Shown here: positions 52,038-61,492 of the stretch, one piece after another
How the letters are laid out: every line of letters begins with the position of its first letter
How positions within the stretch are numbered: position 1 is the stretch's first letter
Notes under the pieces: generated by a model
The model's input: the letters and a program-made list of their open reading frames with translations, nothing else
Database searches by the model: none
Told to the model about the DNA's origin: nothing
Source of the DNA: CANKHA01 sp034668825
Lineage (GTDB): Bacteria > Pseudomonadota > Alphaproteobacteria > Rhizobiales > Xanthobacteraceae
Reading direction: 5' to 3'
Assembly (NCBI GenBank): GCA_034668825.1
Contig: JAXDOR010000232.1
Location: forward strand, 1 to 64,000
DNA: 64,000 bases
Program-made: the position numbers and the translations under genes

Positions 52038-53033
52038 ATGCCTAGTGCCGACCACGTAAAAGCACTCATTTCTTCCCTTAGCGAAGGGGACGAGGGGCAT
52101 TTTTACGCGATTGCGATGCAAATTGCCGCGTATGAGGCGCGCATGGGCCACGGCAAACTCGCTGAGGAAATCCGCGCGCTCATCGACAAGGCAAAGGCGC
52201 GCCCGCGCTTTCCCCCCAAAAACGCCATACCGCTCGTACGACCGCGCGGCGAAGCGTCAGAGCTTTTAAACGTGTCCTATCCCAACGTGCAGCTGAAGGA
52301 CATGGTACTCGCACTGCTCACGCGAAAAAAGTTGGAACGTCTCATTCGTGAGCAAAAAGCGATTCAGGTTATCCGCAGCAAAGGACTTTCGCCTCGTCGA
52401 AAAATCCTGTTGTCCGGCAAACCCGGCACCGGCAAGACGCTGACAGCGTCCGCTCTGGCTGGCGAACTTGGTTTGCCGCTCTTTGTCGTTCGTCTCGACG
52501 GATTAATTACGAAATTTATGGGTGAGACCGCCGCAAAACTGCGCATTGTTTTTGAAACTCTGAGTCAGACGCGCGGTGTATATTTATTTGATGAATTCGA
52601 CAGCATCGGCTCGGCCCGAGATTTAAGCAATGACGTGGGAGAAATTCGCCGCGTCGTGAATAGCTTTTTGCAGATGGTCGAGCAGGACCAGTCAGACAGC
52701 TTGATTATCGCCGCAACAAATCACGTCGGCATTTTGGACCGCGCGTTGTTCCGCCGCTTTGACGATATTATCCAATACGAACTTCCCGACCGCGAACGTA
52801 TCGTCGCGACGCTGAAAACCAAACTAGGGGCATTCAAAATGTCCAAGTTGAATTTGCCAAAACTAGCCCGTCTGGCTCAAGGACTAAGTTTCGCAGACAT
52901 TACGCGCGCATGTGAAGAGGCGATAAAGGATTCGCTGATTCATGGGCATACACATGTATCGCAGGCGCAAATTGCACATGCACTGCAAGACAGAAAGCTT
53001 TCCGTCAATCACAATCAGAAGAACGCACGATAG
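52038..53033 (+). CDS. AAA+ ATPase paired with subtilisin-like protease
   Basis: A 331-residue protein. Residues 1-115 are a helical N-terminal part; the AAA+ module spans ~118-310 with Walker A GKPGTGKT (127-134), Walker B 'GVYLFDEFDSIG' (~180-191), sensor 'IIAATNHVGIL' and Arg fingers in 'ALFRRFDD'. It is closest in style to FtsH/spastin-like ATPases. A subtilase gene starts 21 bp later, the known AAA/S8 pair arrangement; the ATPase may unfold substrates for, or control, the protease. Confidence 0.88.
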   Translation: MPSADHVKALISSLSEGDEGHFYAIAMQIAAYEARMGHGKLAEEIRALIDKAKARPRFPPKNAIPLVRPRGEASELLNVSYPNVQLKDMVLALLTRKKLERLIREQKAIQVIRSKGLSPRRKILLSGKPGTGKTLTASALAGELGLPLFVVRLDGLITKFMGETAAKLRIVFETLSQTRGVYLFDEFDSIGSARDLSNDVGEIRRVVNSFLQMVEQDQSDSLIIAATNHVGILDRALFRRFDDIIQYELPDRERIVATLKTKLGAFKMSKLNLPKLARLAQGLSFADITRACEEAIKDSLIHGHTHVSQAQIAHALQDRKLSVNHNQKNAR

Positions 53034-53054
53034 CAAAAAAATGCCAGAGGCGGC

Positions 53055-55547
53055 ATGGCCCAGCATCCTCATCTTATTGTCCCCCCGGGACCGGAACCGG
53101 TTCGGTTTACAAGTCCAAGCTCAGGTCGGCGCGAGAAGCCCACTCTCCCGGCCCGTGATCGTGCCCAGCACGCCCAAAATCTGATTGCCCAATTAGGTAC
53201 TGCCGCCGACGCGGCGGAAGCCCGGGCCGACGAACAACGAGCGTTTGGCCTTGATGACGGCCTTGGTATCTATCTAACGTTTGAGAGCGAGCCCAATTTC
53301 GAGCTCCAGTTCGAAAGCCTCGACCTGACCCGCAGCGGCATTGAACTTTGCACCGTCAAAACAACGGCGGACAATAGGACCCAGGCGACCGTTTTTGTCC
53401 CTGATGGGAAGCTCGACCTCTTTCTTAAGAGAGTCGTCGCTTACCGCGATAAGCTGAGAAAGCCGTCTAAAGGAGACGGGCCCGGGCGGCCTCAGAATCA
53501 AGACCTTGTCGAGGGCATCGCCGGTATTCAACTGGCGGCCGTCGAGGCATTGTGGAACGAGAAAGAGACGGTCTTCCCAGATCCCGACGGCGTCGTGACT
53601 TGGGAAGTCTGGCTGCGGCGCTCTAAGGATGTTGACCAGCTTGAGCGTTTGCGCGCCCACGCTGCCGCCTTCCATCTTGAAGTTGGAACACAGAGCGTAA
53701 GCTTCGTTGACCGGAAGATTGTCTTGGTGCGCGGAACAGCCCGCAATCTTTCACGGTCGATTGATATCCTGGGTATGATTGCAGAGCTTCGCCTTCCTAA
53801 AACCACCGCCGTATTCTTCACTGAGATGACGGCGATAGAGCAGCAGGCCTGGGTTGATGACCTTTCCGGGCGTACCGTTGGGCCGCCGGCCGGCGCACCT
53901 TATGTTTGCTTGCTTGATACAGGCGTTGACCACGGCCATCCGTTGCTCCTACAGCTCGCCGATGCAGCCGACATGCACACATATAAACCGGCATGGGGCA
54001 CGCACGATTGGAAAGACCACGGTACGCCGATGGCGGCGCTCGCATGTTATGGCGACTTGACCGACGCATTGGCCGTAGCAGGTCCGCTGGCGCTCACACA
54101 CCGCGTCGAGTCGGTGAAAATCATTCACCCGCAGGACCACCATGAGGTTGAACTCTACGGGGCCGTCACGCAGGAAAGCGCCTATCGCGTTGAAGTGAAC
54201 GGCAACCGACGACGTGTGTTTTGCATGGCCGTAACCGCACCGGACGGGCGCGAACGGGGCAGACCTTCCTCCTGGTCCGCTGCAATCGATTCTTTGGCCG
54301 CAGGCAGTCCTGATGAAGACAGCCGCCTGATTATTCTTTCAGGCGGAAACTCCGACCCCAACCAGCGGCACCTTTATCCCGACTCGAACATGACGGACGG
54401 TATTCACGACCCCGCACAGGCCTGGAATGCTCTCACGGTCGGCGGATACACCGAGAAGGCGCAAATCGACGCGGCCAAATATCCTGGCTGGGAACCACTC
54501 GCGGTAAGCGGTGACCTCGCCCCCGCGAGCTGCACGTCCATGACGTGGGGCAAATGGCCTATCAAGCCCGACATTGTCATGGAAGCGGGCAATATGGGCC
54601 GCAATCCGGAATTTGAGGCCCCGGATTATATCGATGACGCGCTTCAGTTGCTGAGTGCGAGCAAAGACTTTGCTATAGGCAAATCCCTGACGAGTTTTGG
54701 GGATACCAGCGCGTCCACCGGTTTGGCGGCGCGTTTTGCCGCAATGATCTGGGCTAAATATCCCAACCTTCGCCCTGAAACCCTTCGCGCCCTAATGGTC
54801 CACTCCGCGCAATGGACCGCTCCTATGCTCGCGCGCTACACGGCTGCTGACGGCACGGTTGATATGAAGGGATTGGTCCGCTCCTTCGGCTATGGCGTGC
54901 CTAACCTGCGCGACCTTCTTTCCAGCCTCGATAATTCGCTGACGTTGTTGGTCGAAAGCGGATTGCAGCCGTTTTTTAAGGATGCTGAAGACAACAACCG
55001 ACTCAAAACGCGCGAGATGCGCCTGCACCCATTGCCCTGGCCGACTGAAGAACTCGCGAACTTGCAGAATACCGAAGTCACACTGCGGGTGACCCTGTCT
55101 TACCTTATAGAGCCGAGCCCCGGCGAACGGGGCTGGACTCCCCGTTACGGCTATCAATCGCACGGATTGCGCTTCGCTGTGCGTAATGCGCTTGAAAGCG
55201 TTCAAGCATTCGAGCAGCGCATAAATCGTTTTGCTCGCGAAGAAGATTACGAAGCCCCGGGCCTCGCGGACCCTGGCTGGCGTTTTGGCTACGCCAATCG
55301 CTCCTTGACCTCGATCGGGTCGCTTCATTCCGATGTGTGGAAAGGTACCGCCGTGGACTTAGCTTCACGCGGATATATCGCTGTGTACCCGACCATGGGA
55401 TGGTGGAATAAGCGTCCGCATCTGGAAGGCTGGAAAAAATCGGCACGCTATTCGCTGGTCGTGACCATCGCCACGCCCGGTGTTGAGAGCAATCTCTACA
55501 TTCCCGTTGCTAATCAGATCGGTATCCCCATTGTTGTTGAAACCTAA
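53055..55547 (+). CDS. S8 (subtilisin-like) protease paired with AAA+ ATPase
   Basis: An 830-residue cytosolic serine protease without a signal peptide. The N-terminal ~270 residues are a family-specific domain; the S8 domain spans ~283-600 with Asp288 (LLDTGVDHGHP), His322 (WKDHGTPMAAL), oxyanion Asn432 (SGGNSDPNQ) and Ser552 (FGDTSASTGLAARFAA), so the catalytic set is intact. The last ~200 residues are a beta-rich domain. Co-occurrence with an AAA+ ATPase in accessory DNA suggests a conflict or defence role; the target is unknown. Confidence 0.9.
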   Translation: MAQHPHLIVPPGPEPVRFTSPSSGRREKPTLPARDRAQHAQNLIAQLGTAADAAEARADEQRAFGLDDGLGIYLTFESEPNFELQFESLDLTRSGIELCTVKTTADNRTQATVFVPDGKLDLFLKRVVAYRDKLRKPSKGDGPGRPQNQDLVEGIAGIQLAAVEALWNEKETVFPDPDGVVTWEVWLRRSKDVDQLERLRAHAAAFHLEVGTQSVSFVDRKIVLVRGTARNLSRSIDILGMIAELRLPKTTAVFFTEMTAIEQQAWVDDLSGRTVGPPAGAPYVCLLDTGVDHGHPLLLQLADAADMHTYKPAWGTHDWKDHGTPMAALACYGDLTDALAVAGPLALTHRVESVKIIHPQDHHEVELYGAVTQESAYRVEVNGNRRRVFCMAVTAPDGRERGRPSSWSAAIDSLAAGSPDEDSRLIILSGGNSDPNQRHLYPDSNMTDGIHDPAQAWNALTVGGYTEKAQIDAAKYPGWEPLAVSGDLAPASCTSMTWGKWPIKPDIVMEAGNMGRNPEFEAPDYIDDALQLLSASKDFAIGKSLTSFGDTSASTGLAARFAAMIWAKYPNLRPETLRALMVHSAQWTAPMLARYTAADGTVDMKGLVRSFGYGVPNLRDLLSSLDNSLTLLVESGLQPFFKDAEDNNRLKTREMRLHPLPWPTEELANLQNTEVTLRVTLSYLIEPSPGERGWTPRYGYQSHGLRFAVRNALESVQAFEQRINRFAREEDYEAPGLADPGWRFGYANRSLTSIGSLHSDVWKGTAVDLASRGYIAVYPTMGWWNKRPHLEGWKKSARYSLVVTIATPGVESNLYIPVANQIGIPIVVET

Positions 55548-55582
55548 CTCTGGCGCTTTGATGAATGGTGAGCTGTCCTATT

Positions 55583-56788
55583 TCATTGTTGTGGATCAAG
55601 GATATTATCCTCATGCCCCCTCCCTTGCGGAAGCGTAACGGCGCTAAATGGCTTACTCGGCATGCCGTCGATCATAAGCTTGAGGTAGATGTGGTGGTTT
55701 GGCAGCTGCAGCAGATCAATCTCCTCAAAGCGCGGTCGGAATTCTCGCGCCAAATAGGGCGCGTCCTCGGCTCCTACGCGAAACGAGACAATCGTCCCGG
55801 CGTTGCCTAGTACGGCGTGACGGACATCCGGCTCTAGTTGATGCAAGTATTGGTGTCCTACCGTGAACGCCACGCGGCTCTTGCGAATTTCGGCAAACAT
55901 GTTGGCGACGGCCAACGTCGTAAAATTCTGAAACTCGTCGATGTAGACAAAGAAGTCCCGGCGTTTTGCTGCCGGCGCGTCAGCACGGCTAAATGCCGCC
56001 AGTCCTAGCGTCGTCACCAGCAGCCCACCGAGGAGCGACGAGCTGTCCTCGCCAATTCGTCCCTTCGCAAGGTTCACGAGCAATACCTTGCCTTCATCCA
56101 TAATTTTGCGGACGTGAAGGTCCTGTTTAGGGGCGGTCAAAATGCGGTTAAGCATGGGATCAGCCAGGAACGCGCCCACCTTGTTCTGAATGGGCGCGGT
56201 ACCGTCGGCGCGATAGCCGAATGAAAACTTCTCGTATTCCTTTTCCAGAAATGTACGCACCGTTTCGTTACGAAGCGACCGAGCCACCTTGAGCCGGAAA
56301 ATCTTGTCCGAGAACACCCGCAGGATGTCATGCATTGTGGCGTCGGGTTGCTCAAGAAGGGCCATGAGTACGTTGCGCAAGATGTGCTCCATACGCACAC
56401 CCCAGGCGTCCGGCCACATCTTTTTGAACACCTCCATCATGCCCGAAGCTGCCAACGCAATGCGATCCTCCCGCACGTGGCGAAGTGGATTGTAGCCGTA
56501 GGGTTGGGAGGCATCGGCCGCGTTCAGATAGATAACGTCAGCCTGCCTGGACGGCGGAATGCGTTCGACTACGCGCTCCACCAAATCGCCGTGGGGATCA
56601 ATCAGCGCAAATCCATTCCCGTGCACCAGGTCCTGAATCGCCATGGACCCCAGCAGAGTCGACTTTCCGGTTCCGGTCTTGCCGATTATGTAAATATGCG
56701 AGAACCGGTCTTCGTTCTTGATGCCGAACACGCGCTGGTCGCTGCGGAAATCGACCCGACCAAGTAAAGTGATTTCTTTGTCGCTCAT
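55583..56788 (-). CDS. HerA/TraD-like conjugation ATPase
   Basis: A 401-residue soluble P-loop ATPase: 'IYIIGKTGTGKSTLLGSMA' (Walker A 36-43), 'NGFALIDPHGDLVERV', 'DFFVYIDEFQNFTT' (Walker B), 'FTVGHQYLHQLEPDVRHAVL' and 'VSFRVGAEDAPYLAREF', the usual set of DUF87/TraG-C-type coupling ATPases. It is different from the ATPase at 39175, so the region holds two. ATG 56788; the frame extends to 56857. It converges with the protease gene. Confidence 0.85.
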   Translation of the reverse strand: MSDKEITLLGRVDFRSDQRVFGIKNEDRFSHIYIIGKTGTGKSTLLGSMAIQDLVHGNGFALIDPHGDLVERVVERIPPSRQADVIYLNAADASQPYGYNPLRHVREDRIALAASGMMEVFKKMWPDAWGVRMEHILRNVLMALLEQPDATMHDILRVFSDKIFRLKVARSLRNETVRTFLEKEYEKFSFGYRADGTAPIQNKVGAFLADPMLNRILTAPKQDLHVRKIMDEGKVLLVNLAKGRIGEDSSSLLGGLLVTTLGLAAFSRADAPAAKRRDFFVYIDEFQNFTTLAVANMFAEIRKSRVAFTVGHQYLHQLEPDVRHAVLGNAGTIVSFRVGAEDAPYLAREFRPRFEEIDLLQLPNHHIYLKLMIDGMPSKPFSAVTLPQGRGHEDNILDPQQ

Positions 56789-57070
56789 ACAGGTCAACAA
56801 TCTCATTTGTGCTGAGGCGGTTTGAGACGGGCAAATGTGTGGACCCGCTGCGGTCATGCAAGATTGTCACAAACGCCCGCCTATGACCGGTGATCAATGA
56901 GAGCGACCATCTACAGCGGAGCCTCGGCTTCGCACTCCGGCACCTTCCCGGGTGTCGGTAGCGTGGCGGAGGGCACGAGACGGAGCATGATTACCCCTTA
57001 AGCCGGGTCGTCTCCGCCTCGCAACCTGGGAACCGAATGGGTCGGTTCTCGGACAGCGAGGAGGAGTTCC

Positions 57071-57310
57071 ATGCAAATAGTTCTTTCCAACAAAGCAGCA
57101 AAGCTGATGAAGCTTTGCGACGCCGAGGGCTTCCGCTCGGTAGACGATCTTCTGCAAGCATCCGCTTCCAACTGCTTGTGCCCGGCCATCTGCATGACCG
57201 AGGGCTGCGATCACACGGCGAAAAAAGCTTCCAACCAGGAGCACGGCTTCTGCCTGGCATGTGGCGGAAACACCATGGCTTCGGCCCTGGTGCTTGCCGG
57301 TCGTAAGTAG
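57071..57310 (+). CDS. Small Cys-rich protein, 79 aa
   Basis: A 79-residue protein with six cysteines and one key His ('CLCPAICMTEGCDHT', 'GFCLACGGNTMA'), probably a zinc-binding mini-domain. ATG 57071 has GAGGAGGAG 8 bp upstream. First gene of a three-gene run typical of Rhizobiales mobile elements. A perfect GAACCGA/TCGGTTC stem (57029-57047) lies in its leader. Function unknown. Confidence 0.7.
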   Translation: MQIVLSNKAAKLMKLCDAEGFRSVDDLLQASASNCLCPAICMTEGCDHTAKKASNQEHGFCLACGGNTMASALVLAGRK

Positions 57311-57321
57311 GAGGCACAGCC

Positions 57322-57519
57322 ATGGATGCCCATGTCTATGCCCTCAAGAGCTGGACCATCCGCAAGCAGGGTGACGCGTTTTACATCGCCCCCTCTGCGC
57401 AAACCGGCAAGCACAACTGGCGCGGCCCCTATGTGAGTTTGCAGCGAGCCTCAACGGCCATCGCGCGCAAACTTCAATGGGAGTTCGCCAGACGACATCG
57501 CAAGGCGGTGCGATCATGA
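57322..57519 (+). CDS. Small basic protein, 65 aa
   Basis: A 65-residue basic protein ('MDAHVYALKSWTIRKQGDAF', 'GKHNWRGPYVSLQRASTAIA'). Net positive charge suggests nucleic-acid contact; no family recognised. It starts 11 bp after the Cys-rich gene with AGGAGGCAC upstream and overlaps the DUF3768 gene start (ATGA). Confidence 0.7.
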   Translation: MDAHVYALKSWTIRKQGDAFYIAPSAQTGKHNWRGPYVSLQRASTAIARKLQWEFARRHRKAVRS

Positions 57520-57839
57520 CCAGTGACCGCATTCGGGAACTCAACGATGCGTTCCGCTCCACCTTCCGCGGCGGGCAGGTTGTCATGACCTCCAGCGTCG
57601 ATGAACTGCCGTCGATGGTGAAGGCGGAGGCGCTGCACAAAGCAGCCACCTTCTCCGACTTCACCAAGGACAATGATCCATACGGCGAACACGACTTTGG
57701 CAGCTTTGAATTGGTAGGACGTAAGTTCCTCTGGAAGATCGACTACTACAATTACGATCTCCAGTACGGGTCAGACGATCCGGCCGATCCGCAAAGAACG
57801 CTTCGTGTCCTTACCTTGATGCTTGCCGAAGACTACTAG
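57516..57839 (+). CDS. DUF3768 family protein
   Basis: A 107-residue protein of the DUF3768 family ('IRELNDAFRSTFRGGQVVMT', 'DPYGEHDFGSFELVGRKFLW', 'KIDYYNYDLQYGSDDPADP'). The family is frequent on rhizobial plasmids and islands and has no known function. ATG 57516 overlaps the preceding stop; the open frame from 57477 is an overlap with the previous gene. Last gene of the three-gene unit, ended by the terminator that follows. Confidence 0.85.
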   Translation: MTSDRIRELNDAFRSTFRGGQVVMTSSVDELPSMVKAEALHKAATFSDFTKDNDPYGEHDFGSFELVGRKFLWKIDYYNYDLQYGSDDPADPQRTLRVLTLMLAEDY

Positions 57840-57859
57840 CCCCCTCCGGGGGCTTTTTT
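57839..57859 (+). terminator. Terminator after the DUF3768 gene
   Basis: GCCCCC-TCC-GGGGGC, a perfect 6-bp stem, is followed by six T. The stem begins at the last base of the stop codon. Confidence 0.85.
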
Positions 57860-58086
57860 AAATGATCGTGAAAATCGCATTGACGAAGTTTATGCCTACA
57901 TGAAGCGCTATAGCCCGCGGGTGTTGCGCCTTAGCACCGCAACCAACTGTATAGGCTGTCCCGCTAAATTATGGGGCATCTAAGGGGAGGACATTTGATC
58001 ACGTGTTGATTTTCCCTCACAAGTTAGCAGAGCGGGAGACATCTCGCACGTGGCCGGCATGGCGACGGTGTCTGGTTATGTTGGCG

Positions 58087-59601
58087 CTATCGGTTCTGTG
58101 ATGTAAAGTGAGCAACAAGAAGATTGAAAATCTTCTTTGGCCGATTTCGAGGTCTGCCCCGGACCGGTGCGCCAGTCGTATTAAAATCGAGTTCGGCGAC
58201 CTCGCGGAACGGCGATTGCAGCTCAACCACAACGTTTTTTCCGCTCGCCACCAGGTTCGAGGTGGTCGATTCCAAGATTTCGCGCTTTTCCGTCAGGTTT
58301 CCGTTTTCGTAAGTCAGCGGAAGGCTTTTTACGCGTTCGAGGAATTCATCGATATTTCGAGATACGGTCTGTCCACGGCTGCTCACGTCACCTAGTTGCT
58401 CCTGCAGCGCCTTTGCTTCTAGTAGTAATTCGAGCTTCTTTTGCTCAAACAATGATCGATCGATAGCCGCGTCGAGATAGGCGTCCGTAAGGCGCGACAT
58501 ACGTTTCGCGTTGTTTTCTATTTGTAGCGCGAGCGAGCTCTCGTATTGGCTTTTCCTATCCGCCCATTCCATTTCTAGCTTCGCATTCCATTGGCGCAGT
58601 TCGGAAACATCTTCCTCCGTAAAGTCGAATGGCTTGAAGCCGATCTGTACAGCTTCATCCACCACCTCCTCGCGGATGGAGCACGTCGGGCACTCTTTCG
58701 TGTGACATCGATAATATGTGTGGCCTTTCTGGCGTTCCGCGATCAGGTGGTAGTTACAGCTGGCGCAGGCGATCAGCCGGCGAAACACGAAATCGTGCAA
58801 AATTGCCTTCTTGTTTGCTTTTCCTCGCAGAACATCCTGAGCGCGGTCGAACAGCGATTTAGAAATGAGAGGCTGATGAACGCCGTCATAGTGCGCGCCC
58901 GAACGCTTCATCCGAATGATGCCCATATAGAACGGGTTGTGAAGCATTTCCGACAGCCGGTTGACGCCTACCTGTTTGCCAATCTTGCTACGAAGGCCGC
59001 GCCGGTACAGTTCGTCGCTTAGGGCGTGAAGGGGCAGGCCCGCCGCATACAGCTCAAAGGCGTCACGCACCAACGGGGCGCGAATTGGATCGGGAGTTTT
59101 CGCCTTTCCGCCGCCCTGGTCCAAATACCCAAGCGGGGCCGCCAGAGGATACAGGCCTTGTTTTAGACGCCCCCGCATGCCCTTCTTCACCTCGTCGCGG
59201 AGATTACGTATGTAATGCGAGGCGATGACCGCTAGGAAGTCGCCGGTCAGCTTGCCTTCATTGGAGGCCAAGTTGACGCTCTCGTGGGCGAAGCGCACGT
59301 CGATGCCCTGGTCTGCAAGTTCCTGGATGACGCTCCAGTCCTTCAAATTGCGGGCACTACGGTCAATCTTGTGAAAGATGACGCCGGAGGCCGCGCCCTT
59401 CTGCAATGCTTTGAGCATGCGCGAGAACTCGTGGCGGCCGACCTTCGCTGCCGTCTCACGCTCCTCAAACCAGGCCGCTATTTGGATTCCGTTTCGCGCG
59501 GCAAATGCCACGATGGCATCGCGTTGTTCGTTAAGGGATGATCCGTGCTCGCCCTGCTTAACGGTCGAGACTCGGATGTAAGCAAAAAAATGACAAGTCA
59601 T
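58087..59601 (-). CDS. Large serine recombinase
   Basis: A 504-residue site-specific recombinase. The resolvase domain (1-150) has the catalytic Ser in 'FAYIRVSTVKQGEHGSSLNE'; the Recombinase domain (~170-270) has 'PLGYLDQGGGKAKT' and 'LSEMLHNPFYMGIIRMKRSG'; a zinc ribbon follows ('IACASCNYHL', 'YYRCHTKECPTCS') and then a coiled coil (~330-420). All parts look intact, so it may be active and could insert or excise an element. It overlaps the start of the 70-residue gene upstream by 4 bp. Confidence 0.92.
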   Translation of the reverse strand: MTCHFFAYIRVSTVKQGEHGSSLNEQRDAIVAFAARNGIQIAAWFEERETAAKVGRHEFSRMLKALQKGAASGVIFHKIDRSARNLKDWSVIQELADQGIDVRFAHESVNLASNEGKLTGDFLAVIASHYIRNLRDEVKKGMRGRLKQGLYPLAAPLGYLDQGGGKAKTPDPIRAPLVRDAFELYAAGLPLHALSDELYRRGLRSKIGKQVGVNRLSEMLHNPFYMGIIRMKRSGAHYDGVHQPLISKSLFDRAQDVLRGKANKKAILHDFVFRRLIACASCNYHLIAERQKGHTYYRCHTKECPTCSIREEVVDEAVQIGFKPFDFTEEDVSELRQWNAKLEMEWADRKSQYESSLALQIENNAKRMSRLTDAYLDAAIDRSLFEQKKLELLLEAKALQEQLGDVSSRGQTVSRNIDEFLERVKSLPLTYENGNLTEKREILESTTSNLVASGKNVVVELQSPFREVAELDFNTTGAPVRGRPRNRPKKIFNLLVAHFTSQNR

Positions 59602-59810
59602 ACGGCATGGTCGTCGCCTTTCAGTTTACCAAGGCGGGCCAATTCTGACGAATCTGCCTCGAACCGTTCGAGCGTGATGCGTTCATAGATACGGCGAACC
59701 ACAGCCATATACCGCGCAAAGTTATCTGTCGCTTTGCGCAGCTCATCTTCGCTCGCAGTGGGCATGAGGCGGCGAATAAATCTTGGCACCGGCTGGTTCG
59801 GCATAGTCAT
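59598..59810 (-). CDS. Small protein coupled to the serine recombinase, 70 aa
   Basis: A 70-residue helical, charged protein ('MPNQPVPRFIRRLMPTASED', 'DNFARYMAVVRRIYERITLE'). Its stop overlaps the recombinase start (ATGA), so the pair is co-translated; it might be a recombination directionality or regulatory partner, which is only inference. An ATG at 59804 is an alternative start. Confidence 0.65.
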   Translation of the reverse strand: MTMPNQPVPRFIRRLMPTASEDELRKATDNFARYMAVVRRIYERITLERFEADSSELARLGKLKGDDHAV

Positions 59811-59916
59811 GCCGAAAGTCTACGCGCGGCGCTCTGCCGATGAAGGCGGGCAGCGGTAGTGTCCCAACCACGATTGTCCCTCTCGACTAGGAGACACCCC
59901 GGCATAGCATCTAACA

Positions 59917-61275
59917 ATGCTACCCTCCGGTCGCAAACAACCAGGTCAGAGCAAGGAAAGGCCCGGCATACCCGCTGCTTCGCGTGTATATCCTGACGGA
60001 ACGCTCCTGGAATTGTTGTATCGGCCGCATACGAAGACCACAGCCTTTTCCGTATGGCGTGACGGTGCGTGGAGCATTGAAAGTAAGTGGCAAGGCGTAG
60101 ACGGCGAACTGGTGGTCCCCTTCTCACCTACCAACAACCTCATCAAGAATAACGTGGTGCTGTTGCCGTCAGAGCCGGTCGATTACGGGACTGAGGAACA
60201 GCTTCTGCAGGATATCCGCGACTTCATCCATCGATACGCCGACCTCACGCCAACATTCGAGAACGTCGCCATCCACTACGTCGTGCTCAGCTGGCTTTAT
60301 GACGCCTTCAACGAGCTACCATACCTGCGGCTACGCGGCGACTTCGGCACCGGCAAAACTCGCACGCTTCTGACGATAGGATCGGTCTGTTACAAAGCGT
60401 TCTTTGCCAGCGGCGCATCCACCGTCTCGCCTATATTCCACACGCTCGACGCCTTCCGCGGCACGCTCATATTCGATGAAGCCGATTTCCGGTTCAGCGA
60501 TGAACGGGCCGAGATCGTCAAAGTCCTCAACAACGGCAACGTGCGGGGGCTTCCGGTGCTGCGCACGATGATAAACCAGCACCGAGAATTTAATCCGCAG
60601 GCGTTCCACGTGTTCGGCCCGAAAGTCGTCGCAACCCGCTCCGACTACGCCGACAAGGGATTGGAAAGCCGATTCCTCACCGAGGACATGGGCGGCCGCC
60701 GCCTGAGAGACAACATCCCAATCAATCTGCCGCCGACGTTTGCCGACGAAGCGCGGCTCTTGCGCAACAAGCTGCTGCTCTACCGTTTCCATACCCGGAC
60801 GCGCGCACTGCTAGACGAGAGCCTGGTCGATCCGCAGCTTGAGCCGCGTCTCAACCAGATACTGGTGCCGCTCCTGAGTGTCGTGAGCAACCCGAAACTG
60901 CGCGATGACCTCCGCGCCGTGGCCAACGCTGCTCAGTCCAGCTTGCTCGCGGCGCGTGGCTTCTCCCCAGAAGCACACGTCCTGCAAACACTCGCCGACC
61001 TCATTTCGGACCCCGAACGCAAACCAATTTCAGTCGGCAACGTCGCCGCCGGCATGGCGGAGCGCTACGGCGCAGAATACGACCGTCCTATCACCAACCG
61101 CTGGATCGGCGGCATTCTGCGCGCGCGGCTCGGCATCCGGGCCTTCAAAACCCACGGCGTCTACGTTGTCCCGCCCGGCGAATACGAAAAGGTGGAGCTG
61201 TTGTGCAGCCGGTATGGCATCGCTCCCGCCGCTGCAGTCGCCCCATCGGCGGACGTGGGGACGTCGGGGACGTAG
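59917..61275 (+). CDS. P4-like/plasmid-type helicase ATPase
   Basis: A 452-residue protein with a P-loop ATPase core: Walker A GDFGTGKT (141-148), Walker B 'GTLIFDEADFRF' (~182-193), Arg region 'DKGLESRFLTEDM'. The layout resembles replication helicases of phage-plasmid elements, but it lacks a recognisable primase domain. The end of the protein is Ala/Pro rich. It is divergent from the recombinase unit across 106 bp that presumably holds promoters. Confidence 0.75.
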   Translation: MLPSGRKQPGQSKERPGIPAASRVYPDGTLLELLYRPHTKTTAFSVWRDGAWSIESKWQGVDGELVVPFSPTNNLIKNNVVLLPSEPVDYGTEEQLLQDIRDFIHRYADLTPTFENVAIHYVVLSWLYDAFNELPYLRLRGDFGTGKTRTLLTIGSVCYKAFFASGASTVSPIFHTLDAFRGTLIFDEADFRFSDERAEIVKVLNNGNVRGLPVLRTMINQHREFNPQAFHVFGPKVVATRSDYADKGLESRFLTEDMGGRRLRDNIPINLPPTFADEARLLRNKLLLYRFHTRTRALLDESLVDPQLEPRLNQILVPLLSVVSNPKLRDDLRAVANAAQSSLLAARGFSPEAHVLQTLADLISDPERKPISVGNVAAGMAERYGAEYDRPITNRWIGGILRARLGIRAFKTHGVYVVPPGEYEKVELLCSRYGIAPAAAVAPSADVGTSGT

Positions 61276-61492
61276 GAGCCGCGTTGCAGTACGCGGCAAC
61301 GGGTAAGTCATCAGATTTTATCTTTTCTTTATTTCCCACTGATAATCTCCTCTACATCCCCAAGTCCCCACAGCGAGGCGCAACGCCGCCGATGTTCTTC
61401 CTATTTGTCACGTTTGCCCGCCTTACGACCGCACGTCCCCGCAGGAGATAATCGAGCGCGTGCTTCTAACCTGTCGGTTGGGAACACGACGT

